DNA of 7,351 bases, taken from the NCBI GenBank assembly GCA_937996585.1, contig CALKUW010000171.1, positions 1-7,351 of the forward strand, in the 5' to 3' direction. Below the pieces are notes generated by a model, which saw nothing but the letters and a program-made list of their open reading frames with translations, ran no database searches and had not been told where the DNA came from. The stretch is from an uncultured Flavobacteriales bacterium. Its GTDB lineage: Bacteria > Bacteroidota > Bacteroidia > Flavobacteriales_D > Sanyastnellaceae. Position 1 is the first letter of the stretch. The number at the start of each line of letters is the position of its first letter. This document shows, in pieces, positions 1-6,833 of the stretch. The translations under genes were made by a program, and so were the position numbers.

Positions 1-1
1 C

Positions 2-154
2 ATCCTCTGCATCTTCGAGATCAATGGTTTCTACGTGGAGGCGATCTACAGCAAGCAGAACAACCGGGTCAACGCCATCCTCCCCATTATGGGTATGGAT
101 TCCTGGGAAGCCTATGTCGATCGGATCATTCGCAATGTGACCGAGATGAACTGA
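2..154 (+). CDS. C-terminal 50 codons of an unidentified protein (5' end outside the window)
   Basis: The frame beginning at base 2 reads without a stop for 50 codons and ends in TGA at 152-154. The peptide starts ILCIFEINGF and ends DRIIRNVTEMN. It looks like a real protein C-terminus: mixed hydrophobic and charged residues, and an amphipathic-looking final helix around SWEAYVDRIIRNV. I do not recognise the family, and no catalytic motif falls in this fragment. The gene converges on comEC, and the last 29 bases of both coding regions overlap (126-154). No terminator follows its stop directly; the nearest strong inverted repeat lies at 249-285, inside comEC. No start can be judged because the gene begins upstream of the window. 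The main alternative is a chance open frame antisense to comEC, but comEC covers only its last 29 bases, so most of the frame needs its own explanation. Confidence 0.6.
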   Translation: MLCIFEINGFYVEAIYSKQNNRVNAILPIMGMDSWEAYVDRIIRNVTEMN

Positions 155-1880
155 CATGCTGCCAGGCTCCGTCCGGATGTCGGTACCGCAAATGGTACCG
201 GCCCGAGGCGAGGCCATCTCCGCACCAGGTCACTTCGGCTGGTGCTTCATGGGAAACCCGTTCCAGGAAGGAGCGGGTTTCCCATTTCAAGGGGCGACCA
301 CTTGAAGCAGGACGGGAAGTGAATGCTTCAGGCGGATGTCCTCCAATGCATACCCAGTCCTCCCTGACCTGAATGCAACGGGATTCCATTTCCCTTGCCT
401 GCTGAAAGCGAAGCAGGCCAAGACAGAACAAGACGCTTCCAAGGAAGACCCACATACCCTTTCGGGCGGTCAATGCCCAAAGCGTTCCGATGCATAGGGT
501 CAAACCTGCCATGCGGACGAGCCCCTGGTCCAATGGCAGCAGCAGGGGAGGCGCGAACACAGCCCCGCACTCCACTGCAGAAACAGCCCCACGGAAGATG
601 CAGACGTATGTGGGAGCCAACAGGTGCAATGCCGGCTCGGGCATCAGGGTCCAAATGAAAATGAGCCCCATCAGAACGGGCGTGATGGGCGTTGCCAACG
701 TATTGGCAGGCAGGAACAAGGCGGGGAATTGGCCGAATGCCGGCCATGCCACCGGTGCAGTGAAGGCCGTGGCCACAACCGGTATGCCCAGTGCGAGGAG
801 CCCCTTTCCCCTCCATCCCTTCACATGAATTCGCCGCCATCGCCGCACCCACAGCAAAATGCCCGCCGTGGCCAGGAAGCTCATCCTGACACCAAGGTTT
901 GCCGCAAGATGCGGAGCCAAGGCCACCATGGCACAGCCGGCGGAAGAGAGCAATGTCAGACCGTCTGGTCGCCGATGGAAATACGAGGCAAATGCCGCGA
1001 GGGTCAACATCAAACCCGCCCTCACCGCAGACCCGGAAAAACCGCACACACCAACAAACAACCAGACCACCGGAATGGCCGCGAGGCCCCGCAGCCCCTG
1101 TGCAGCCCCGAACAACTTCAGGACCAACATGACCAATGCCCCAACCAGTCCGACATGGAATCCCGACACTGCGGTCAGGTGGGCAATACCGAGCCCACTG
1201 AAAGCCTTCTTTTCCTTCCAGGACAGGCCATTCTTGTTGCCTGTGGCCAGCGCCATCATCAGCCCTTCTGCCTTGGTGTCACCGACGCGGGCAAATCGAC
1301 GGCCAAGGGATGACTGATATTGGCGAAGACGACGATGCAATCGCTCGAACGTGCCATTGCCCGTATCCACCACCATCACCCAGTCCGGTATGAATTGGGC
1401 TCTGATTCCTTGACTTTCCAGCCATTCGACCTGATCGAAACTCCAATCCGTCGCAGGTGCCGGCATGGATGCCTGGACGACACGGGACAACAGCAACTCC
1501 CCGGGATTGTGTTGCTCCGCGGTGAACAGCACGGCCTGAGACCCTTCCCAAGAGCGCACGACGGTCCGGATCCCATCTGGAGCGCTACCGATCTCGCCCT
1601 TCACCCGGAACTGCATGATTCCTGCGGCCGGAATGCAATCATCCTGATGATGTTGGGCCACAACCAGCAGTGAAAGGCAGAGTGAGCCAACACCGAGGCC
1701 CAGAATGAGCGCCCCCCATCCGCACAGCCGGAACGAAGCTCCACGGATGAGCAGGACGCCACCTGCGGTGCAGGGGAGCATGGTCCATGATTTGAATAAT
1801 GGCGCCTGCTCGGTCGGGGAGCCCACCCAACCGATGCAGATTCCAACAAACAGAAGGCGCAGGAGGGATGGGCCCTTCAC
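126..1880 (-). CDS. comEC: ComEC/Rec2 family competence protein, short form without beta-lactamase domain
   Basis: Polytopic inner-membrane protein of 584 residues. The ComEC family forms the channel that carries transforming single-stranded DNA into the cytoplasm. Residues 1-80 are hydrophobic N-terminal membrane segments. Residues 85-170 match the DUF4131/OB-like region, including the family-typical pattern FDQVEWLESQGI. The Competence domain follows from about 205, with the diagnostic run LATGNKNGLSWKEK (211-224) and HLTAVSGFHVGL (234-245). Further membrane helices extend to about 490, including GVRMSFLATAGI (330-341). The roughly 90-residue tail (CIQVREDWVC onward) has no HxHxDH metallo-beta-lactamase motif, so the nuclease-like domain of full-length ComEC (for example in E. 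coli or B. subtilis) is absent; short forms are known in Bacteroidota. GTG at 1880 is chosen because no ATG lies between it and the in-frame TGA near 1953. A CTG or ATT a few codons upstream is possible, and no Shine-Dalgarno is visible. It is the last gene of the minus-strand block, 90 bp after the glycosyltransferase. Confidence 0.94.
   Translation of the reverse strand: MKGPSLLRLLFVGICIGWVGSPTEQAPLFKSWTMLPCTAGGVLLIRGASFRLCGWGALILGLGVGSLCLSLLVVAQHHQDDCIPAAGIMQFRVKGEIGSAPDGIRTVVRSWEGSQAVLFTAEQHNPGELLLSRVVQASMPAPATDWSFDQVEWLESQGIRAQFIPDWVMVVDTGNGTFERLHRRLRQYQSSLGRRFARVGDTKAEGLMMALATGNKNGLSWKEKKAFSGLGIAHLTAVSGFHVGLVGALVMLVLKLFGAAQGLRGLAAIPVVWLFVGVCGFSGSAVRAGLMLTLAAFASYFHRRPDGLTLLSSAGCAMVALAPHLAANLGVRMSFLATAGILLWVRRWRRIHVKGWRGKGLLALGIPVVATAFTAPVAWPAFGQFPALFLPANTLATPITPVLMGLIFIWTLMPEPALHLLAPTYVCIFRGAVSAVECGAVFAPPLLLPLDQGLVRMAGLTLCIGTLWALTARKGMWVFLGSVLFCLGLLRFQQAREMESRCIQVREDWVCIGGHPPEAFTSRPASSGRPLKWETRSFLERVSHEAPAEVTWCGDGLASGRYHLRYRHPDGAWQHVSSSRSHCE
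179..202. repeat. Short inverted repeat built from two GGTACC palindromes inside comEC
   Basis: CGGTACC at 181-187 and GGTACCG at 194-200 are perfect inverted arms around a 6-nt loop. In RNA the stem extends to 179-202 through one G-U pair and one G-C pair. It encodes the RYHLRYR part of the ComEC tail, so the repeat can be explained by a repeated Arg-Tyr codon pair. It is 24 nt beyond the stop of the convergent gene. No T-run follows. Confidence 0.5.
249..285. repeat. Perfect 12-bp inverted repeat with 13-nt loop inside comEC
   Basis: The left arm at 249-260 (ATGGGAAACCCG) is the exact reverse complement of the right arm at 274-285, separated by 13 nt. It lies in the comEC tail, at about codons 532-545 (WETRSFLERVSHE). 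It is also 95 nt past the stop of the convergent gene at 2-154. Either transcript could form a stable hairpin. There is no clear U-tract on the plus-strand exit side (ATTTCAAGG), so it is not a standard intrinsic terminator. Confidence 0.75.
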
Positions 1881-1970
1881 GTCACGAAAAAACAGGGCAA
1901 TCTTGAACGCTTCAGCTGGCTTTTGCCTTTGTGAGGCTTGGTGTTGTCAGCGGAAAGGCCAAAGGCCAAT
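1881..1970. other. 90-bp gap between glycosyltransferase and comEC
   Basis: This is the largest unassigned stretch inside the minus-strand block. It contains a tandem 7-bp duplication AAAGGCC AAAGGCC (1954-1967) and, on the minus strand, a run of six T just before the comEC GTG. I see no convincing Bacteroidota promoter (TTTG about 19 nt before TAnnTTTG) and no terminator hairpin with a T-tract. Read-through from the glycosyltransferase into comEC is therefore possible but not shown. Confidence 0.5.
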
Positions 1971-3044
1971 TCAACTGAATCGGTCCCCGGGCAGATCGGA
2001 CCAGTGCCTTCGCCTACGCAGGAAGTAGTCCACGATGATGGCGCCACCGTATCGGCCGGAGACGCGCGGTGCACGTCCCGCATTCTTCACAGCAAGCAAT
2101 TCGTCGGCCCGCTTTTCTGCCATGCGCTTTCGGCCTTGTCGGAATTCGCTGTGCGCATTCCAGACCGCCTTGAAAAAAGCGCCTTTGCCTTCCAGCAGGA
2201 AGCGCAGCGCTGCGACACCGTCAAGGGTCATCCTACACAACAACCTGCCCGATATCCCGGGCCGGTGGTCATTCTTGAGCAGCAGAAACAGGTTGTTCCG
2301 AAAATTCAATTGAGCCTTGCGCGGACTGGATTGTGAAAGTGTGCCTCCACCAAGGTGATAGACATGCACCCCGGTTGCTACCCCGATGGCATGTCCCCGG
2401 TTGCGCATCCGCCAGCAAAGGTCGATTTCCTCCATGTGGGCAAAGAAGTCCTCGTCCAACCCGCCGACCTCCCGCCAAGCTGCTGATTGGACCAGCAAGG
2501 CGGCACCGGAAGCCCAGAACACCTCGCGGTCGCCGTCATACTGGCCCCGATCAACCTCGAAGGTGTTGAACATCCGTCCTGCACAGAACATGAAGCCATA
2601 ACGATCCATGTAACCCCCAGCCGCTCCGGCGTACTCGAATTCCGCCCGCCGTTCGACTGCCCGGATTTTAGGCTGTGCTGCAGCCCAACCGTTTCGGTGG
2701 CACGACGCCAGCATGCCGTCCACCCATCCATCGGTCACTTCTACATCGCTATTCAGCAACAGAACCCATTCCGCATCACATTGGGCGAAGAAGAGCTCAA
2801 GTCCGCGATTGTAGCCTCCCGCGAAACCATGGTTCCGTTCCAGCTTGACCACCTCAACTTCCGGAAATTCTGCCTTGAGCAAGGAAAGGCTTCCATCTTC
2901 CGATCCATTGTCGATGACCACGACGACATCCTCCTCCGAAGCGTGTGCCAATACGGATGGAAGAAACCGCCGAAGATGGGCCTCACCATTCCAATTCAGG
3001 ATGGCCACCGCGACCCTGCAAGACGTCCGGGTTCCTTTACCCAT
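1971..3044 (-). CDS. Glycosyltransferase family 2 (GT-A fold)
   Basis: A 357-residue protein predicted to transfer a sugar from a nucleotide-sugar donor to a surface glycan, lipid or protein acceptor at the cytoplasmic face of the membrane. The GT2 core is clear: VAVAILNWNG (11-20) opens the fold; VVVIDNGSEDGS (41-52) is the nucleotide-binding strand and loop; ERNHGFAGGYNRG (69-81) is typical of rhamnosyltransferase-like (WbbL-type) GT2 enzymes. LLLNSDVEV (95-103) holds the metal-binding DxD-equivalent site, and HMEEIDLCWR (203-212) holds the catalytic-base region. The tail (from about 255) is basic, with no clear transmembrane helix, so it may be peripheral to the membrane. The ATG at 3044 lies 1 nt after the stop of the GWxTD gene, which strongly suggests translational coupling. 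Donor and acceptor cannot be told from the sequence. The family call is secure; the sugar is not. Confidence 0.95.
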   Translation of the reverse strand: MGKGTRTSCRVAVAILNWNGEAHLRRFLPSVLAHASEEDVVVVIDNGSEDGSLSLLKAEFPEVEVVKLERNHGFAGGYNRGLELFFAQCDAEWVLLLNSDVEVTDGWVDGMLASCHRNGWAAAQPKIRAVERRAEFEYAGAAGGYMDRYGFMFCAGRMFNTFEVDRGQYDGDREVFWASGAALLVQSAAWREVGGLDEDFFAHMEEIDLCWRMRNRGHAIGVATGVHVYHLGGGTLSQSSPRKAQLNFRNNLFLLLKNDHRPGISGRLLCRMTLDGVAALRFLLEGKGAFFKAVWNAHSEFRQGRKRMAEKRADELLAVKNAGRAPRVSGRYGGAIIVDYFLRRRRHWSDLPGDRFS

Positions 3045-3045
3045 C

Positions 3046-4569
3046 TCAACGCGGGTTGAAGAACAGGTCTTCCGGCTCCTCCCTGCTGTAGGTATCGCGG
3101 CGCCCCAATTGGTTCAAACCGGTTTCCACTACCGAGTGCCCCAATTCTCTGGTCTTCAAGATGTCCAGCCAATCCGCATTCTTCAACTCCTGGGGATGGT
3201 CGCTGTGCAACAGCTCGAAACATTCGCCCACGACCTGAGGCGCATAGAACAGGAAGCGCCTGTTGTTGAATTGGCCGGCCTTGTAGTAATGCCAGATCTC
3301 GTAGGGGTAGTACTGCGTCCCGTTGTGACGCTGCACCACCGTGTTCGGGCGACCATAACGCAGGAGGATCCACCCCATGTCCGTTTCGTGACCTTCCCTA
3401 TTCGGGCAACCGCCATATTCGGCATCAGCGACACCGACCTCCCTGCGGTATTCCCGCCATGCCGCCCCGGGATCCTCTGGTGAGCGGGCGATCCAGAAGA
3501 AATCCATGAAAGACTGCAATTGACGCAGGTCAGCGCCTTTCAGTACATATTCGATGGAACGGCGTTCACCGGCATCTGCAATGGGAATCAGAGTCTCGAT
3601 GAGGGAATAAAGGCTGTCCCTGTCTTCAAAAGCCATGACGAAGGGGGAGAGCGTCCCGGCTGCTTCGGCTGCATCCTGCGCCGAGACGGAAACCGACTCA
3701 AGGGTCAGGCTGCCCGCCACAAGAAGTTCCTGTTCGGGTGTCATCACCTGTACCACCAGTTCGTGGACGCCTGGCGGAGGTGGGGGCAGCGCCTCGAGCA
3801 ATGGGACGACAGCACCGGACTTTTTCCGAAAGAACCTTTGCGTGCTGTCAATCATGACATCCGATCCCGGTTCCCTGAATCCCGCCACCACAAGGAAGGC
3901 CCCATCCTCACCGAAGAGAACATCGGTACCGTACACCTCTCCATAGAATGCAACCCGCCCTGCATCGCCGGAAATTCGACTGTCGACCAGGGGGAGGATG
4001 TCCTTCCCGGAACGCGTGAGGGAAGAAGGGGGTGAGGAGGCAGGCGCCACCCCTTGAACGACAAATAGGTCACTGATATCAAGTGGATTAGGGTCGCTCA
4101 CCTCCACCACTGTCTCATATTTGAGAACAGGCCTGTTCGGAGCACCGAGATCCTCCACCTGCAGCTCGACAACATGCGGCCCCGGCTTGAGCGGAATCCG
4201 AGCCACATCGATGAAGTCACCCGGAGTTGAAAGGTCACCGGTACGCGCCGTGGACTTGGCAAATCCACCTACCGCACCGGTACTGTCATAGGCCACCACG
4301 GTCCATTGCACTCCCGCACGAAAGGTGGAGTCATCAGAGGTGATCCAGGAGACCCCTTGCTCGATGAACTCTGCCTGCACCTCGAGAAAGGGACCCGAAT
4401 CCGGTGCAAGGAATTGCCGCGTGGCCAAGCGCAACGAGGGCGGTGCCAGCGGCGACTCCTGCGCATTTACCGCATCGGAAGCAGTGCCCGCAAACATCAA
4501 CCCTGCCATTGCCCAGCATCTGAACGAACGAGCGGAAACTTGCTTTAAATTCAACGCAAAGAGTGGCAT
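3046..4569 (-). CDS. Secreted GWxTD-domain protein
   Basis: A 507-residue predicted exported protein of unknown biochemical role; GWxTD-domain proteins are common in Bacteroidota. From the chosen ATG, residues 1-36 form a signal peptide: basic n-region, hydrophobic MAGLMFAGTA, and cleavage near VNA|QE. Residues 40-300 are beta-rich, with repeated phrases such as PGPHVVELQVED and PPGVHELVVQV that suggest two or three Ig-like or beta-sandwich modules. A five-proline run sits at 262-266. The C-terminal GWxTD region spans about 338-445: ADLRQLQSFMDFFWIARSP, then GHETDMGWILLRYGRPNTV (393-411), then YEIWHYY (423-429). The name motif is altered here: GHETDMG replaces the usual GWxTDRG. ATG 4569 is preferred over one 35 codons upstream because the extra N-terminus would run deep into the divergent gene; an ATG at 4509 or a TTG at 4554 are alternatives. 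It is first in the minus-strand block. Confidence 0.88.
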   Translation of the reverse strand: MPLFALNLKQVSARSFRCWAMAGLMFAGTASDAVNAQESPLAPPSLRLATRQFLAPDSGPFLEVQAEFIEQGVSWITSDDSTFRAGVQWTVVAYDSTGAVGGFAKSTARTGDLSTPGDFIDVARIPLKPGPHVVELQVEDLGAPNRPVLKYETVVEVSDPNPLDISDLFVVQGVAPASSPPSSLTRSGKDILPLVDSRISGDAGRVAFYGEVYGTDVLFGEDGAFLVVAGFREPGSDVMIDSTQRFFRKKSGAVVPLLEALPPPPPGVHELVVQVMTPEQELLVAGSLTLESVSVSAQDAAEAAGTLSPFVMAFEDRDSLYSLIETLIPIADAGERRSIEYVLKGADLRQLQSFMDFFWIARSPEDPGAAWREYRREVGVADAEYGGCPNREGHETDMGWILLRYGRPNTVVQRHNGTQYYPYEIWHYYKAGQFNNRRFLFYAPQVVGECFELLHSDHPQELKNADWLDILKTRELGHSVVETGLNQLGRRDTYSREEPEDLFFNPR

Positions 4570-4570
4570 G
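4567..4570. other. Overlapping divergent start codons (CATG)
   Basis: The plus-strand ATG (4568-4570) of the T9SS surface protein and the minus-strand ATG (4569-4567) of the GWxTD gene share two bases. If both starts are right, each gene's promoter and ribosome-binding region lies inside the other's coding sequence. The only AT-rich patch nearby is TTTAAATTCAACGCAAA (4544-4560). No good match to the Bacteroidota promoter is seen on either strand. Confidence 0.5.
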
Positions 4571-6832
4571 AACTGGCAAGATACATTCGGGTGGAGGTCC
4601 TTTGTCCTCATGTCCATGCTGCTGGCGGCAGCCATCCCAACCGCCCATGCCACCCACCTCGTCGGAGGCTCCATGTACTATGACCACCTCGGAGGTGACC
4701 AATACGAGGTCCACCTCGTCATCTACCGTGATTGTGGGCCATCAAATACCAACGGCACCGGCTTCGACGCACAGGCTGCTTTGGGAATCTACGACGGCTT
4801 TGACCTCTACAGCACCATCAACGTCAGCCTCGATTTCAATTCGGTGTCTGTCATTGACCTGCAAAGTGGCAATCCCTGTGCGGAATTGCCCCAAGGCGTC
4901 TGCGTGGAACGGGCGATCTACACCACCATCATCACACTCCCTCCAAGCGAGAATCCTTACACCATCGTTCACCAACGTTGCTGCCGCAATCCCCTTGTCA
5001 TCAACCTGGTTGATGCCATGAATACGGGATTCACCATTTTCGCAACGGTGCCGCCCATCCTCGGGAATCCGGACCTGGACGTCGAGATCAATTCCTCGCC
5101 CCGCTTCGATTTCCTGCCGCAATCGTACGTCTGCCTCGGTGAACCCTTCGAGCTGCCCAATCCCGCCACGGATTTGGATGGTGACAGCCTGCTTTACACA
5201 CTGGGTGACCTTTTCATTGGGGGCACCCCCTTGGCACCTTCCCCTGCAACCCCTACGGGACCACCCTTCGACAATGTCACATGGGAAAACGGCTACACCC
5301 CACAAGCGCCGCTGGGTGTTCAGGAGGGCGACTGGATCCAGATTGACCCGGCCACGGGCACAATCACCGGAACACCGACCACGGTGGGCAAGTACGCCGT
5401 GGGCATTTACGTCAACGAATTCAGGCAGGACGCCAATGGCAATTGGATGAACTTGGGCAAGATGATCCGGGATTTCACCATCGACGTGGTCGCTTGCGAG
5501 ACGGTGGTACCGCAAATCACCTGGCCCGAGCCGTGCACGGGGATGGATGTGTCGTTCGGGATTGAAGCCGAACAGGGCACGTTTGCCTGGGACTTCGGTC
5601 TTGAGGGGGAGACGGACACGAGTTCGTCCGCGACACCAAGTTTCACCTACGCTGAGGGCGGACTTTACACCGTAACCCTGCTTTATGACCTTGGTGGGGG
5701 CTGCGGGGACGATGTTGCACAGAATATCCTGGTTGCCCCACCCGTTGGTGCCACATTTGATGTAGTCGGCGCCTCGTGCATTTCCGGGGCTTGGGCGCAG
5801 GGAGTGAACTACACCGGCGATGGCCCGGGATTGACGGGATCCCTGACCTGGCTCGTGGACGGAGAGCCGGCAGGGCAGGGGGTGTCCACACCTCCGCTCG
5901 AAATACCGCCCGGATCACACGTCGTGACGGCCAATCTCATCACTGAGGTGGGGTGCGAAGTTTCCCACGAAGAATCCGTTTCTCTTCCCGAACTGCCGCA
6001 GGCGGCCTTTACTGTATCGACGCCTCCATGCAACGGACTTGACATCGGATTCAGCAATCTTTCATCGGGTTCTTCAGCCTATCAGTGGATGTTTGACACA
6101 TCGGACCCGGGCACCGGCATAGGTCCGGAAAGCACCTCGGAAAACCCTACCTGGACCTATGGGGATTACGGCAGTTTCACCGCCCAATTGATTGCGGATC
6201 CCGGTGAAGCATGCGCGGACACGGCCGTTTTGGAAATCGGCGTGTTTCCAGAGGACCCCCTGCTCATGTCCTTTTCCGCCATCGAGCCCCTGGCTTGCTC
6301 CATGGAAACCGAAGTCACCTTCATCTTCGATGGTGAGAATGCGGATGACATCCTGTGGGACTTCGGGTCCGCAGGTAGTGCCAATGGAGACACCGTGGTG
6401 TACGATTTCGGTGCGGCAGGGCCCTACGCCGTCGAATTGACCATCGCCAATGACGAATGTGGCACCACCCAGACGCAGGCCTTCGCGGTCTACGTCCCGG
6501 AGCTCATCGCTGAGGTGGAGCTGGTAATCCCGAACGTTTTGACCCCGAATGCGGACGGCAAGAATGACCGGTTCCGCGTGGGCACCCGGAGGGTGGACAA
6601 CGGAACGGTGCTCCCGACAAATACGGCGTCATTCAGCTCTTTCAAGCTGCAGGTCTTCGACCGATGGGGCGTCATGGTGCATGAGTCCGAAGGCGTGGGC
6701 GCCGGATGGGATGGCCGAATCGGCGGGACATTGGCAGCGCCGGGATCGTACTACTACATCCTCCATGCCGACCACGGATGTCTCGATGCCGATATCGAGG
6801 AGGTGGGGCAGGTGACGCTCATCGTGGACTGA
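4568..6832 (+). CDS. Surface protein with PKD-like domains and T9SS type B (CHU_C) sorting domain
   Basis: A 754-residue protein predicted to be exported by Sec, moved across the outer membrane by the type IX secretion system, and displayed or released. Residues 1-28 form a signal peptide (cleavage AHA|TH). The mature N-terminus (THLVGGSMYYDHLGGDQYEV, then VIYRDC) matches a region seen at the start of many gliding-associated Bacteroidota proteins. It includes an adjacent-cysteine site (QRCCRNP, 136-142). Residues 200-285 look like an Ig/cadherin-like module, with DLDGD (202-206) as a possible calcium site and IDPATGTITGTP (259-270). PKD-like domains lie at about 317-390 (WDFG 341-344), 488-558 and 568-645 (WDFG 597-600); 395-472 is a further beta domain without WDFG. 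The sorting domain runs from about 654: IPNVLTPNADGKND (654-667), FKLQVFDRWG (692-701), GWDG (713-716), ending VTLIVD. ATG 4568 is chosen because it places the signal peptide at the N-terminus; the frame is open for 81 more codons upstream, antisense to the GWxTD gene. A likely role is adhesion or matrix function; no enzyme domain is visible. Confidence 0.94.
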   Translation: MNWQDTFGWRSFVLMSMLLAAAIPTAHATHLVGGSMYYDHLGGDQYEVHLVIYRDCGPSNTNGTGFDAQAALGIYDGFDLYSTINVSLDFNSVSVIDLQSGNPCAELPQGVCVERAIYTTIITLPPSENPYTIVHQRCCRNPLVINLVDAMNTGFTIFATVPPILGNPDLDVEINSSPRFDFLPQSYVCLGEPFELPNPATDLDGDSLLYTLGDLFIGGTPLAPSPATPTGPPFDNVTWENGYTPQAPLGVQEGDWIQIDPATGTITGTPTTVGKYAVGIYVNEFRQDANGNWMNLGKMIRDFTIDVVACETVVPQITWPEPCTGMDVSFGIEAEQGTFAWDFGLEGETDTSSSATPSFTYAEGGLYTVTLLYDLGGGCGDDVAQNILVAPPVGATFDVVGASCISGAWAQGVNYTGDGPGLTGSLTWLVDGEPAGQGVSTPPLEIPPGSHVVTANLITEVGCEVSHEESVSLPELPQAAFTVSTPPCNGLDIGFSNLSSGSSAYQWMFDTSDPGTGIGPESTSENPTWTYGDYGSFTAQLIADPGEACADTAVLEIGVFPEDPLLMSFSAIEPLACSMETEVTFIFDGENADDILWDFGSAGSANGDTVVYDFGAAGPYAVELTIANDECGTTQTQAFAVYVPELIAEVELVIPNVLTPNADGKNDRFRVGTRRVDNGTVLPTNTASFSSFKLQVFDRWGVMVHESEGVGAGWDGRIGGTLAAPGSYYYILHADHGCLDADIEEVGQVTLIVD

Positions 6833-6833
6833 A

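Noticed and set aside
328..1047. A 239-codon minus-strand frame overlapping comEC in another frame
   Set aside because: It is on the same strand as comEC but out of frame, composed of Gly/Cys/His/Arg-rich sequence with no domain pattern. ComEC explains the bases fully.
624..1317. Long plus-strand open frames (229 and 152 codons) opposite comEC
   Set aside because: They are antisense to a clearly conserved ComEC channel domain, rich in Pro, Gln, Arg and Thr with no hydrophobic core, and fit the shadow frames expected in GC-rich DNA.
4509..4560. Possible Bacteroidota promoter upstream of the T9SS gene (TTG at 4509, TAAATTCA at 4546)
   Set aside because: The spacing is far too long (34 nt instead of about 19), and the -7 element has two mismatches.
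4325..4567. An 81-codon upstream extension of the T9SS gene
   Set aside because: It would bury the signal peptide in the interior and is antisense to the GWxTD signal peptide and first domain. Its composition is not protein-like.
4742..5515. A 257-codon minus-strand frame opposite the T9SS surface-protein gene
   Set aside because: The peptide is a His/Arg/Gly-rich low-similarity sequence that mirrors the codon pattern of the real plus-strand gene. It has no recognisable motif.
5507..5518. A 12-base word GGTACCGCAAAT shared with position 182-193
   Set aside because: It is a single pair inside two unrelated coding sequences, with no extension of similarity on either side. Best treated as chance.
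6782..6799. 6-bp inverted repeat CTCGAT/ATCGAG near the end of the T9SS gene, considered as a terminator
   Set aside because: The stem is short, lies before the stop codon and has no T-run after it.
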